Positions 22,874 through 30,671 of a stretch of 33,732 nt of DNA are shown here, piece after piece. The stretch is taken from the NCBI GenBank assembly GCA_031284375.1, contig JAISZY010000074.1:1-33732 (forward strand), in the 5' to 3' direction. Both the position numbers and the translations under genes were made by a program. Within the stretch, counting starts at the first letter, position 1, and every line of letters begins with the position of its first letter. The notes beneath the pieces are model-generated. The model made no database searches. It saw only the letters and a program-made list of their open reading frames with translations, and had not been told where the DNA came from. Source of the stretch: Tannerellaceae bacterium. Lineage in GTDB: Bacteria > Bacteroidota > Bacteroidia > Bacteroidales > Tannerellaceae.

Positions 22874-25075
22874 ATGAACAAAAAAATGAAGAACATACTA
22901 TTTTTTACCGTGCTATTATGTATTGGTTTCCACTCGGTATCTTTATTTGCACAAGATAAGGAGCATATAATGGGAGGCAGCACAACTTCCGAATTGCAAA
23001 TTATTATATACGGTGTGGGAAACATAAACACAAATGGAGCTTATATGGTCAACAGATACGTAGACAATGGTTGGCGCAAGCAGTTTTATGCTGCTGCCCC
23101 TTTGTTTACCATCAAAATAGGACCTACGTCTTTCCAGTCCAAAGATAAAGATCTTGTAAGGCAAGACATAAGTTTTGTGACTACCGGTATCCAACAACAT
23201 GTAACCAAAAGGTTTAGTGGGACGTATGAAGGAAGCTCGTTTTCCGTTACGCTCACTCTAAAGTACAATACCACCAACCCGGAATATCTGGTAAAGGAAG
23301 CCGTTTTGGATATGAGCCATATCCCCTCCAACACCCCCATCATTTTTGCCTATGGATGGGATACGTTTGTAAATACGAGCGATAATGGGTACGCTTACAT
23401 TGTACCGGATTTTTTGGGTTTTAATAATCGACCAACCGAAATAAACTACTATATGACTACCGCTCAGGTGCAGAATTTGCGTTTGGTTGGAGCAAGTAAT
23501 GCTACGGGAGATGGCACTCTTATCGGTTTCTTTTCCGTAGAGCGGAATTTCGACCGGGCTGTTTCTTCTTTTCCTTACAACATTGGTTACAGTTACAATT
23601 TGGTAAATATGATTCCCGGAAGCGGCTCTACTTCCGGGGATAACGACAACTATAAATTCCAATTCGGCCCTTTTACCGGCGGGCGTGACAATAGTACGGG
23701 TGTCGGTTACGACAATATCCCGCCAGGGCAGGTTACCGATATCCAAACGGGGATAATCTTTGTGAAAGCGCTGGAAGGAGAATTGGACTATGCCTGGAAC
23801 GGGCAGAAAAATCTTACCGCAAATATCGGCGATCATATCGACCTTAATCTAACGTACAATAGTTACAATAGCTTCGAGATGAGCGGTATTGCGTTCCGGG
23901 TGGACTTCCCCGGCCAGCTTGTCCGGGAAGCCGGAAGTTCGTCCGGTTTTACCTCGGCAACACACTCCTGGACTGTCGGCGACAACTACTATCAATTGAC
24001 CGACGGTTCCATCCTCGCTTTGGGAAATGCCACGATAACCATACCCATCACTACCGTCGTCGCCGGAAAATGGGTGATGGATGTCAATTCGATTACTCAT
24101 ACCATCCATACAACTCCTCTGGGCGCTCCGTCTACTCTGACGGTAGTCACCAGCGTAGAGCTATCCGACGAACTCCCCCCTTCCAACATCTGTTCGGGCA
24201 GCTCAAAAACCTTTACGGTGAAATACCCTAATGGGGTAGTTGCCGCGCAAGATGTAACGATAGGTCTTACGTATTCCGGGGCTACGGGCGACTTTAGCGT
24301 CCTGCCGGCCAGCGTGGTCATACCGGCCGGGGCGAACAGCGCAGACTTTGCCGTAACAACTACTGCCTCCCCAATGGGAGGCAGTAGTATGACCATCACC
24401 TTGAGCAGTACAGACCGGGACTTTGTCTCCATCGGATCGTCCGCCTCGATGGATGTCCAAGTCTTTCCTTTGCCCGCCTTAGTAGCCGGTGGTATCGGCA
24501 CGGTACAGACTATCTGCCCGGGCGACACTCCCGCCCCCCTTACGGAAACCGACGCCCCCTATGGCGGAACAGGGACGTACACCTACCAGTGGCAAAGCAG
24601 CTCAACCGGTTCCTCTCCTTGGACAAACATACCCGGTGCAACATTGGCTGACTATTCTCCCGGAGCATTGACGGAAAGTATATGTTTCCGCCGGCTGGTA
24701 ACAAGTGGTACATGTGGAACGCTATCCGGCAATTCCGTATGGATTACGGTGGTTCAGCCCGCCGCCCCCACGCTTGTTTCGGCCCCAACCGTTTGTACCG
24801 GCAATAATGGTGTAGCCACAGTAACACCTCCGTCGGGCTGCACTACCGACTGGTACGAAACAGCCACGGGCGTCTCGCCCATTGTAGCCGGGAGCAATAC
24901 GCTTACCACCCCGACAACACTGATGGCCACCGACGTTACCCGTACCGTAACCTATTATGCCGAGTCGCGCCACATCGAGGCCGGTTGCCGGTCTGCCACC
25001 CGCACGGCGGTGAATATACAGGTAAGTCCCTGTGTCGTTCCGGTAAATCCTCACCTTCGTTCGCGGGTTTATTGA
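22874..25075 (+). CDS. Large secreted protein with Ig-like modules, possibly C-terminally truncated
   Basis: The 733-residue protein has a signal peptide (about 1-27, ending LFAQ). Residues about 35-300 form an unfamiliar beta-rich domain. After that come Ig-like or Calx-beta-like modules (TFTVKYPNGVVAAQDVTIGL, then SADFAVTTTASP) and Cys-paired Ig-like units typical of large Bacteroidota surface proteins (ICPGDTPAPLTETDAPYGG, CTGNNGVATVTPPSGC). The frame stops at VPVNPHLRSRVY with no sorting domain or membrane anchor, although such proteins usually end in one, so the 3' end may have been lost. It is preceded by a duplicated palindrome and a -7 box. A strong terminator follows 53 bases later. 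Confidence 0.75.
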   Translation: MNKKMKNILFFTVLLCIGFHSVSLFAQDKEHIMGGSTTSELQIIIYGVGNINTNGAYMVNRYVDNGWRKQFYAAAPLFTIKIGPTSFQSKDKDLVRQDISFVTTGIQQHVTKRFSGTYEGSSFSVTLTLKYNTTNPEYLVKEAVLDMSHIPSNTPIIFAYGWDTFVNTSDNGYAYIVPDFLGFNNRPTEINYYMTTAQVQNLRLVGASNATGDGTLIGFFSVERNFDRAVSSFPYNIGYSYNLVNMIPGSGSTSGDNDNYKFQFGPFTGGRDNSTGVGYDNIPPGQVTDIQTGIIFVKALEGELDYAWNGQKNLTANIGDHIDLNLTYNSYNSFEMSGIAFRVDFPGQLVREAGSSSGFTSATHSWTVGDNYYQLTDGSILALGNATITIPITTVVAGKWVMDVNSITHTIHTTPLGAPSTLTVVTSVELSDELPPSNICSGSSKTFTVKYPNGVVAAQDVTIGLTYSGATGDFSVLPASVVIPAGANSADFAVTTTASPMGGSSMTITLSSTDRDFVSIGSSASMDVQVFPLPALVAGGIGTVQTICPGDTPAPLTETDAPYGGTGTYTYQWQSSSTGSSPWTNIPGATLADYSPGALTESICFRRLVTSGTCGTLSGNSVWITVVQPAAPTLVSAPTVCTGNNGVATVTPPSGCTTDWYETATGVSPIVAGSNTLTTPTTLMATDVTRTVTYYAESRHIEAGCRSATRTAVNIQVSPCVVPVNPHLRSRVY

Positions 25076-25128
25076 GTACATGGAGTGCCCTTAGCATGTC
25101 TTTTCTTTGCTGTACATGAGGAATATAT

Positions 25129-25158
25129 AAAAGGGGACTTTTCTCAAAGTCCCCTTTT
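25129..25158. terminator. Bidirectional terminator
   Basis: A perfect 13-bp stem (25129-25141 and 25146-25158) with loop TCTC has four A before and four T after, so it can end both the secreted-protein transcript (+) and the 25227 gene (-). Confidence 0.85.
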
Positions 25159-25226
25159 ATAGGTTTTAATAGGTATTAGTCTTTAAGGCAAAAAGATTGT
25201 TTAGGTTATCTGGATGCAAATATGTA

Positions 25227-26453
25227 CTAATTAAAAATACTGAACAAATAAAAATATATATTATACAACATATTTTTAAACTTATCGTAGTTATAAAGTA
25301 ACATACACGCTAAATTAACATTTACGAGAGGAAAAAACTTATACTCAAGGTCTACGCAGAGGTTAATAAAAGTAGTGATAATTTGACCATAGTCATCAAC
25401 TACTATGACGGATTCTTGGAAATTTCGTATTCCACCATCAACCAATTCTCCTGACATCACAACAACACTTGCACATTTATACCCATTATCGTTTATTGAT
25501 TCTGCTCTCATAAATATGGAAAATGCATTATCGTGTCCAACAATGAATGTACCAATTCCTTCCGAATGCCCATCTGAATTATCAACATATCCATACATGT
25601 TAAAACTATGAGCGTTCATTTGTATGGTTGAATTAATGATATCTTGATTATAAAACGTATATTCTGCGTCATAGCCAAATGACGACCCTTCATAAAAATT
25701 GCTTCTAACTTTCCGCATCGGAGCCATAAGATATGTTCCTTCAATATTTGGTGGAGTATATCCCCAATTAATTGTTTGACCTAAGTCTTCTACTGCATCT
25801 ATAATTTCCGGCGGCACCAATTTGTCTATTTCTGCAGTTGAACCCCACTGTTTTTCCCAAATCGGCCAGTCGAGAGAACAAAAAGTTGCGTTCCATTCCT
25901 CAATTTCGTTTGAGAAAATCTTCAGTTTTGCTTTTGCTTCAAATTCCAAGCCGCAAGAAAACGTTATCTTTTTGCTGGAATCGATAGTGTCCTCTACTGC
26001 AAGTTTTGCATAAAAATTTCCACCAATGCCTGCCGTAAGTTGCAACTTAAACTGCGGTTGAGTTGTAAGTTCTAAATGCTTCAGTGACCAACCTGCAATA
26101 TCAACTTTTAATTTTAGAGCAGTCAGTTCTATATCGGTTGAACGCGCTTGTGTGGAACGTGATAGAGAGTTGGGTGCTCGCGTCATACTTAGTATTTCAA
26201 CTCCTTCAACTTCTTCAATATTCGCAAAAATCAAATCAAATGACTGATTTACATATGCATCTTTCACCGCTTCTTCTATTGTTGCCATTTCGGTAACAAT
26301 AGACGTTTCAGAGCCGCTTGCCTTAACATCCTTTACTTTGTAAAGAAAACCTTGTGGGGCAGCCTTTGAAGGTGCAGAACAAATAATATCGCCTTTTTCG
26401 GGCATATCCTCTATTACTGCGAGGCTGGCAATTACTATTACCACATTCCTCAA
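25227..26453 (-). CDS. Protein of unknown function, exported-type, with abnormal start
   Basis: The frame codes for 408 residues only if TTG at 26453 is used. Read further upstream in frame, it gives KKNFFLRNVVIVIASLAV, which looks like a signal peptide whose expected ATG is replaced by ATA or CCA, and no ATG lies in frame before the stop. The body begins EDMPEKGDIICSAPSKAAP and is beta-rich with paired WPIWEKQWG and NWGYTPPNIEG segments; the C-terminus is Tyr/Phe/Asn-rich (about 370-408). No family is recognised. It lies about 90 bases beyond the terminator of the structured RNA on the same strand, so read-through could transcribe it. A non-AUG start or a start-codon loss are both possible. 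Confidence 0.6.
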   Translation of the reverse strand: MRNVVIVIASLAVIEDMPEKGDIICSAPSKAAPQGFLYKVKDVKASGSETSIVTEMATIEEAVKDAYVNQSFDLIFANIEEVEGVEILSMTRAPNSLSRSTQARSTDIELTALKLKVDIAGWSLKHLELTTQPQFKLQLTAGIGGNFYAKLAVEDTIDSSKKITFSCGLEFEAKAKLKIFSNEIEEWNATFCSLDWPIWEKQWGSTAEIDKLVPPEIIDAVEDLGQTINWGYTPPNIEGTYLMAPMRKVRSNFYEGSSFGYDAEYTFYNQDIINSTIQMNAHSFNMYGYVDNSDGHSEGIGTFIVGHDNAFSIFMRAESINDNGYKCASVVVMSGELVDGGIRNFQESVIVVDDYGQIITTFINLCVDLEYKFFPLVNVNLACMLLYNYDKFKNMLYNIYFYLFSIFN

Positions 26454-26540
26454 AAAGAAATTTTTCTTTGGTATAAAACTAAATTAAATTATTGATATTG
26501 AATTATTAATAAAACCCGAAAATCTGAAACGTAACTACAC

Positions 26541-26700
26541 AAAAAAAACGTGGAACTTACCTCATCTGTTGTCCAAGGTGTTCCACGACCTATAATCGCC
26601 CGATAAGTTAAGCCCACGCTATACGTGAGCATTTACTAACTTATTCTTAAGCGATTGTTGCCTTTTACAGGCATGTTGTGGAACTTCGGACAATCGGAAT
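26541..26700 (-). ncRNA. Structured RNA with intrinsic terminator (6S-like candidate)
   Basis: The minus strand folds into a nested rod. Outer pairs are TTGTCC/GGACAA (26688-26693 with 26569-26574) and GTTCCAC/GTGGAAC (26678-26684 with 26580-26586). Inner pairs are AATCGC/GCGATT (26651-26656 with 26594-26599), ATAAGTTA/TAACTTAT (26637-26644 with 26603-26610) and a GCTCACG/CGTGGGC hairpin (26612-26630), with a small TGCC/GGCA side hairpin. The 3' end is a terminator: CGTGGAAC (26580-26587) pairs with GTTCCACG (26549-26556), then eight U. The GTGGAAC strand can pair with either partner, so two folds compete. A long interrupted rod of this kind suits 6S RNA or the Bacteroidales-1 motif, but that identity is a guess. 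Confidence 0.7.
26549..26587 (-). terminator. Terminator/alternative hairpin of the structured RNA
   Basis: On the minus strand an 8-bp stem (26580-26587 with 26549-26556), extended by ACCT/AGGT, is followed by eight T (26541-26548). Confidence 0.8.
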
Positions 26701-26729
26701 AACAGCAAACGCTATTTTATTTACCTTAT

Positions 26730-26750
26730 AATGTGTGCCTTGCACACATT
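26730..26750. repeat. 9-bp perfect hairpin at the 5' side of the structured RNA
   Basis: AATGTGTGC and GCACACATT flank a three-base loop. It lies between the promoter-like site at 26797 and the rod at 26569-26693, and would be a stable 5' hairpin of the same transcript. Confidence 0.55.
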
Positions 26751-26796
26751 CTTTTGTTTATACCATATACGATTCTTTATTGACTATTTTAAAGCA

Positions 26797-26804
26797 CAAA
26801 GTTA
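26797..26804 (-). promoter_or_regulatory. -7 promoter element for the structured RNA
   Basis: The minus strand reads TAACTTTG. Transcription from about 26790 to the U-run at 26541 would give an RNA of about 250 bases. No -33 TTTG is clear. Confidence 0.5.
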
Positions 26805-27278
26805 TAGCTTTTTCCCAATTTTAATGTCTTTGTAAGACTGTCGGTTAAATCTTTTTTTGAGGTGCTATGAAAAATAACCGGCAACACGATAGAGGAAGAA
26901 ATCTTTGTCTTTTAACCCGTGGTTTTGTGTAATAAATGTCACCTCTCTTTCTACATTTTGTCAAAACTATCAATTTGTCAGATTTGGTAACAGAAAAAAC
27001 CGTTTTTTTCCACTCCAACCCTCCACAAATCTTCAAAAACGCCTGGATTTTAGGGTTTGAAAAACACAAAATGCCGCATATAGTAACGTATAACAACCTT
27101 TAAGACGTATAGGAGTCGGTAGTAACAATAACAAGACACACATTTAAACATAAATAATACAATATGCTATTTTCCTCAACTACGCCAAAGAAGCCATTTG
27201 GATTCATAAAAAATGTTACATATAGGTGAAATTTTTATAATTCACCATGTTCTCAAACTTTCTTAAGCATCGCTCCGG

Positions 27279-27319
27279 AGAGTCATTGCAATGATTTTTA
27301 AAATCATTGCAATGACTCT
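27279..27319. repeat. 41-bp perfect palindrome (20-bp arms)
   Basis: The 20-base arms at 27279-27298 and 27300-27319 are exact reverse complements around one T. They contain the first two TCATTGCAATGA boxes of the array. Confidence 0.9.
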
Positions 27320-27359
27320 TCATAGACATCGTAATGATTCCCTGAAGACATTGCAATGA
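27283..27359. promoter_or_regulatory. Array of four phased palindromic 12-mer boxes, copy B
   Basis: Boxes start at 27283, 27304, 27326 and 27348, spaced 21, 22 and 22 bp, as in the array at 848-924. The first two are perfect TCATTGCAATGA, and the others are ACATCGTAATGA and ACATTGCAATGA. TTTTTAAAA separates boxes 1 and 2 in both arrays. No gene starts nearby. Confidence 0.6.
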
Positions 27360-27958
27360 TTTTTCGGAAACATCGGCATCAAATTACCAAAAGAGGTATA
27401 ATCATTTTAATAAAATATCGAGTATGGTAGGATTAACTTTAAATTACACTTCCGAAATGATATATAAATCTTATTTATTCTATTATAATGTATATGTTTT
27501 GACGATATTTTAATTTAATATAGAAATTCAAATATTTATTAACACAAAAGACAGTTTGCTAATTATCAAACCATTGACGAAATAGGAGATAAGAGAACTT
27601 ATCGAAACCCCAATTCCGTTTTTCTCCGGTAATACCGAATAAGAGGCTCAGCGATTCAGGGAGAAAAAAACAGAGCGGTAAAAAATGAAAGAACTTGGAT
27701 AAGGGATACGTGATTCTGCCTGCCGGGAAATCCCGGCAGTAATAAAGAGTTCCGAATGTCTGTTATTGGTTAAATCTTCTGGTAGAATCCGGAACGATAG
27801 AAGAAAGCAAGAATGATAAAGAGATAGATTTTGAAACATAAAAAGTACTTATAATATAAGTGAAAATAAGGTTCTGGAGCATACGAGACTACAATTATCG
27901 CCGATTATCAGCGGATTGCAAAAATAGGGGGGCTAAATAGGGCATAGTCCCTTCTTTT

Positions 27959-28213
27959 TTATTTGTAAACACTCCCCCGATGGTCTATTTTAACGACCTC
28001 AACCATGAGTACGTCATCCTGGATTGTGTAGATAACATGGCAAACATCCACTCGGATACGATAAGTATTTTTAGAGTCGGCTAACTTTATAGAACCAAAG
28101 GGGCGCGGGTTTTGCTCAAGGTCTAAAAGATGTTCGATTATTAATTGATAGTAATCGTTTGAAATTTTATCTAACATCTTTTCAACCTTCTTGCTAATGA
28201 TAACATTATACAT
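27959..28213 (-). CDS. RelE/ParE-family toxin
   Basis: The 84-residue protein has the RelE/ParE pattern: a start YNVIISKKVEKMLDKI, NPRPFGSIKLAD with the conserved strand, then YRIRVDVCHVIYTIQDD and VVKIDHRGSVYK at the end. Family members are mRNA-cleaving toxins at the ribosome, or gyrase inhibitors; this one cannot be placed between them. It overlaps the antitoxin gene by 8 bases, as in normal TA operons. The length is typical. It lies in a mobile-like stretch beside tRNA-Arg. Confidence 0.88.
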   Translation of the reverse strand: MYNVIISKKVEKMLDKISNDYYQLIIEHLLDLEQNPRPFGSIKLADSKNTYRIRVDVCHVIYTIQDDVLMVEVVKIDHRGSVYK

Positions 28214-28412
28214 TAATGCCGCGTTTTTTATTTTGCTCTTTTATAAATTCACGTAACGGGATGGTAGGTTCTCCTCTACTTGCCTCTATATCTAACAAGT
28301 CTAAAAAGTCTTCAATTAATGGATTTTCACCATACATATCCAAGTCGATACGAACGTAACGCTTACGTCCGGTCTTATCTTTGGTGTACTTTATTCCTGC
28401 TATTGCTCCCAT
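28206..28412 (-). CDS. Antitoxin partner of the RelE/ParE toxin
   Basis: The ATG at 28412 gives 68 residues; an upstream in-frame ATG at 28448 lies inside the probable operator and is less likely. The sequence (IKYTKDKTGRKRYVRIDLDMYG, then IEDFLDLLDIEASRGEPTIPLREFI) is the type seen next to RelE/ParE toxins in Bacteroidota, with a charged C-terminal half that would bind the toxin. The toxin start overlaps by 8 bases, so they are coupled. It should neutralise the toxin and repress its own promoter. Confidence 0.82.
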   Translation of the reverse strand: MGAIAGIKYTKDKTGRKRYVRIDLDMYGENPLIEDFLDLLDIEASRGEPTIPLREFIKEQNKKRGINV

Positions 28413-28435
28413 AATGATTATCTTTTTTATAGCTC

Positions 28436-28447
28436 TGATAACTATCA
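28436..28447. promoter_or_regulatory. Palindromic candidate operator of the TA operon
   Basis: TGATAACTATCA has 5-bp inverted arms around AC and lies 24 bases before the antitoxin start. The position fits autorepression by the TA complex, which is inferred. Confidence 0.4.
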
Positions 28448-28465
28448 ATATTATATCATGTATCT

Positions 28466-28573
28466 TTAATCTTTTTCATTAAAAAACTTCTTACCGGCCT
28501 TGGTATGTGCAAAGATAAATACCCCCCAGGCAAGGGCAGTTAAAAATCCACACCAAAATAGAAACCCAGCCAT
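28466..28573 (-). CDS. 35-residue single-pass membrane protein
   Basis: A short frame starting at 28573 codes for MAGFLFWCGFLTALAWGVF and a charged tail ending FNEKD. Residues 3-22 are one hydrophobic helix. A strong AAGGAGGA ribosome-binding site lies at the proper distance, which is rare in this phylum and supports translation. It follows the 59-residue membrane protein on the same strand by 18 bases, so they form a pair. Confidence 0.65.
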   Translation of the reverse strand: MAGFLFWCGFLTALAWGVFIFAHTKAGKKFFNEKD

Positions 28574-28590
28574 AACGTATTCCTCCTTTT

Positions 28591-28770
28591 TTATTTATTA
28601 TTGTTGTTAATTAACCATAAACCAACTATCAGCAAAGAAATAACAACGATTAAACCGGATACATACATAACCCATTTAGGAGTTAATCCTCCCAAAAACG
28701 AGGATATAAGTATCGCCGTAGCCACATACTTAGCTACATCCAATAGCCATTTCCCAATCTCTTTTTTCAT
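28591..28770 (-). CDS. 59-residue two-helix membrane protein (DUF6722-like)
   Basis: From the ATG at 28770 the protein has 59 residues; the longer frame to 28818 would begin upstream of the promoter. MKKEIGKWLLDVAKYVATAI leads into a first helix (about 11-29), followed by a second (about 32-53) and an NNNNK end. This pattern is common in Bacteroidota as small DUF6722-type proteins; the family name is recalled, not checked. A full promoter precedes it. Confidence 0.7.
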   Translation of the reverse strand: MKKEIGKWLLDVAKYVATAILISSFLGGLTPKWVMYVSGLIVVISLLIVGLWLINNNNK

Positions 28771-28789
28771 TGATGATACTTGTTTTCTG

Positions 28790-28819
28790 CAAAAATAGAC
28801 ATTTTCTAAAGCAAACAAA
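28790..28819 (-). promoter_or_regulatory. Promoter of the small membrane-protein pair
   Basis: On the minus strand TTTG (28816-28819) and TATTTTTG (28790-28797) are 18 bp apart, matching both consensus halves. The start codon at 28770 is 20 bases beyond. Confidence 0.65.
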
Positions 28820-28929
28820 AGGTAAATAAAGGAAAATATTTGGTAGTATCAAAAAAGGATGCACCTCAATCAGCTCAATTTGCTTCCCAGGCAAATAGAA
28901 TCCCAACAAACTCTTTCAGGAGACAATGA
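28810..28929 (+). pseudogene. Possible C-terminal remnant of a lost gene
   Basis: An open frame without a start codon reads SKQKVNKGKYLVVSKKDAP, continues through AQFASQANRIP and ends FRRQ, then TGA. A strong terminator follows 35 bases later. It has protein-like character and a proper terminator, as if the front of the gene were deleted. It overlaps the promoter of the small membrane proteins on the other strand. Confidence 0.25.
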
Positions 28930-28963
28930 TTGCATTGCTATCGGTATTGTTATTGAATCGTAG

Positions 28964-28999
28964 AAGGCGCTTCAAATTTAGCGAAATTTGGAGCGCCTT
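28964..28999. terminator. 16-bp stem terminator
   Basis: AAGGCGCTTCAAATTT at 28964-28979 pairs with 28984-28999 (one G-U), loop AGCG, followed by T-rich sequence on the + strand. Confidence 0.75.
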
Positions 29000-29052
29000 T
29001 ATTATTCTTTGTTGTTATGTGGTGCAAATGTGGTGCAAATTTTAAAACAAAA

Positions 29053-29085
29053 AAAACGTAACTGTTTTGTTTTCAGTTACGTTTT
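29053..29085 (-). terminator. Terminator after tRNA-Arg
   Basis: A 12-bp stem (AAAACGTAACTG/CAGTTACGTTTT) with a 9-base loop, followed on the minus strand by further T, lies 12 bases beyond the tRNA. Confidence 0.75.
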
Positions 29086-29096
29086 CACGATAAAGG

Positions 29097-29170
29097 TGAC
29101 CGCGACAGGATTCAAACCTGTAACCTGCTGATCCGTAGTCAGCTGCTCTATTCAATTGAGCCACGCGGCC
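29097..29170 (-). tRNA. tRNA-Arg (anticodon ACG)
   Basis: The 74-base minus-strand sequence folds as a standard cloverleaf. The acceptor pairs GGCCGCG with CGCGGTC (one G-U), discriminator A. The anticodon stem GCTGA/TCAGC encloses CTACGGA, giving ACG, and the T-arm is ACAGG-TTTGAAT-CCTGT. CCA is not encoded. The A34 is expected to be deaminated to inosine, reading CGU, CGC and CGA. Confidence 0.93.
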
Positions 29171-29191
29171 ATTCCAGCCTAATTACGCGTG

Positions 29192-29222
29192 CAAAGATAT
29201 TATAATCCTTCCATGTGGCAAA
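29192..29222 (-). promoter_or_regulatory. Promoter of tRNA-Arg
   Basis: The minus strand has TTTG (29219-29222), a 19-bp spacer and TATCTTTG (29192-29199), almost identical to the tRNA-Ser promoter. Confidence 0.75.
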
Positions 29223-29255
29223 TCTTTTATGACTTTTTTTAAGGTGATTCGGTAT

Positions 29256-30632
29256 TTATTGTAGTGTGCGAATCTTTATGCTACGGAAAGCAACTTCATT
29301 TCCATGGTCTTGCAACAAAATGCGGCCGGTCGGAGCTTCGCCAAATGCTCCGTGCTCGTTATATACGGGAGCGGCGTATTTGCTGCCTTTCACCAATTCG
29401 CGGAAAGCTTCCGAACCGCGTTCGTATTCTACGGTTTTAAATCCGTTCAGCCAATGTTCTACATGGTTGTTCGGAAATACTTTTATGGTGGCTTGATTCC
29501 AATTACCAATGCCATTGAAACGTATGTTTGCAGGTTTAATAAGGTCGTACAAACCGGCCAACTTGCGCGAACCCGGTACGGTGGTATATAATTGTGCGTC
29601 CGGATGAACTTTATCATCAAGTATTTGATATTCCAGTCCGAATGCCGATCCGGAAGGGTTTTCTTTTTCGGTAACAAAATATTTGATGCCGCTGTTGGCT
29701 CCTTCGGTAATCTTAAATTCTATGCTTAGTTCGAAGGCTGAAAATTCTTCCGGGGCGTAGACGATGTCGCCTCCGTTTTTCGATTCTCTTCCGTCGGCGC
29801 TTAAAACGATTAACTGACCGTCTGCTACTTTCCATCCAAAGTCGGGGAATGTTTCTTTATGAGCGCCTCGCCATCCGTCGGTAGTTTGACTGTTGAACAG
29901 AAGTTTCCATCCGTTGGTTTTTTCTTGTTCCGTCAGCGTGTTGGGGATACGGTTTACTTCCGGAGCTAAGGCGCCTTGTAAACGTTCTGCTTCCAGGTTT
30001 TCTGTCTTGATGCGGATGTTGCGCCATTTGATTTCTTTCCCTTCCAGTGCGTCGTTTCCTATTTGATGTACTTGGAAGGCGATAAAGCCGGAGGCTGTTT
30101 CGTTGTCGTACAAGTTTGCCGTATTTACGCCGTTGAGCCAGATGCGGATATTATCGCCGATGGCTTCGATGCGGTATTTGTTCCAATCTGTTGGGTTGTA
30201 GGCGGCGCGTCCGGCGGCATTGTCGGTTAGGGTAACTAACCAACCTTTTCTGGCTTCGTCGTAGATACCGCCGCTCCAAGCTCTGTCGGACGGGTCTATT
30301 TCGCATTGGTAACCATGTACTCGTCCGTTCAGGTATTCCGGCAGGCTTTTGCTGCGAAATTGTACGCCGGAGTTCAGGGCGGGGTCGCATTGTACTTCAA
30401 ATTCGAGGATAAAATCGCCGTAATCTTGTTCGGTAGCTAAGAAGCTATTGGGCTGTCCCATGACCGAAGTTCCTACAATGTTCCCGTCTTCTGCACGAAA
30501 GGGAGCTTCGCCGTTCAATTGTTTGAAGCCGGTAAAGTCTTTACCGTTGAATAATTGTTGCCATCCATCTCCGGATTGACAAGCGGTAAGTGTCAAAATG
30601 AATAATACCGATAGTAATTTGAATGCCTTCAT
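29256..30632 (-). CDS. Lipoprotein with two DUF1080 (3-keto-disaccharide hydrolase) domains
   Basis: The 458-residue protein has a lipoprotein signal (LFILTLTACQSG). Two tandem domains follow: about 24-212 (GWQQLFNGKDFTGF start) and about 238-456 (GWKLLFNSQTTDGWRG start), each a jelly-roll lectin-like fold of the DUF1080 family. Family members cleave 3-keto-glycosides in Bacteroidota sugar pathways, so a role in handling an oxidised disaccharide or plant/host glycoside is likely. It is 39 bases downstream of the MFS transporter gene, on the same strand, so both are probably co-transcribed. Both domains appear intact; which one is active cannot be told. Confidence 0.88.
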   Translation of the reverse strand: MKAFKLLSVLFILTLTACQSGDGWQQLFNGKDFTGFKQLNGEAPFRAEDGNIVGTSVMGQPNSFLATEQDYGDFILEFEVQCDPALNSGVQFRSKSLPEYLNGRVHGYQCEIDPSDRAWSGGIYDEARKGWLVTLTDNAAGRAAYNPTDWNKYRIEAIGDNIRIWLNGVNTANLYDNETASGFIAFQVHQIGNDALEGKEIKWRNIRIKTENLEAERLQGALAPEVNRIPNTLTEQEKTNGWKLLFNSQTTDGWRGAHKETFPDFGWKVADGQLIVLSADGRESKNGGDIVYAPEEFSAFELSIEFKITEGANSGIKYFVTEKENPSGSAFGLEYQILDDKVHPDAQLYTTVPGSRKLAGLYDLIKPANIRFNGIGNWNQATIKVFPNNHVEHWLNGFKTVEYERGSEAFRELVKGSKYAAPVYNEHGAFGEAPTGRILLQDHGNEVAFRSIKIRTLQ

Positions 30633-30671
30633 TGTTGTCTTTTTTTTGTATGAAATTTTAAATAATGATTG

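Larger units (their letters stand above)
26805..27958. other. Long gene-free stretch with palindromes
   Basis: No protein gene is supported over about 1.1 kb; the open frames at 26845-27096 and 27648-27839 lack protein character. It holds a four-box palindrome array (27283-27359), a hairpin at 27720-27739 (CTGCCGGGA/TCCCGGCAG), and a GATAAG/CTTATC repeat near 27586. The DNA is AT-rich, as in remnants of mobile DNA. Confidence 0.6.

Noticed and set aside
26845-27096. Minus frame of 83 codons
   Set aside because: The residue pattern is random, with many Cys, Lys and Arg and no domain, and it lies upstream of the structured RNA.
27648-27839. Minus frame of 63 codons
   Set aside because: No protein character; it spans a hairpin at 27720-27739.
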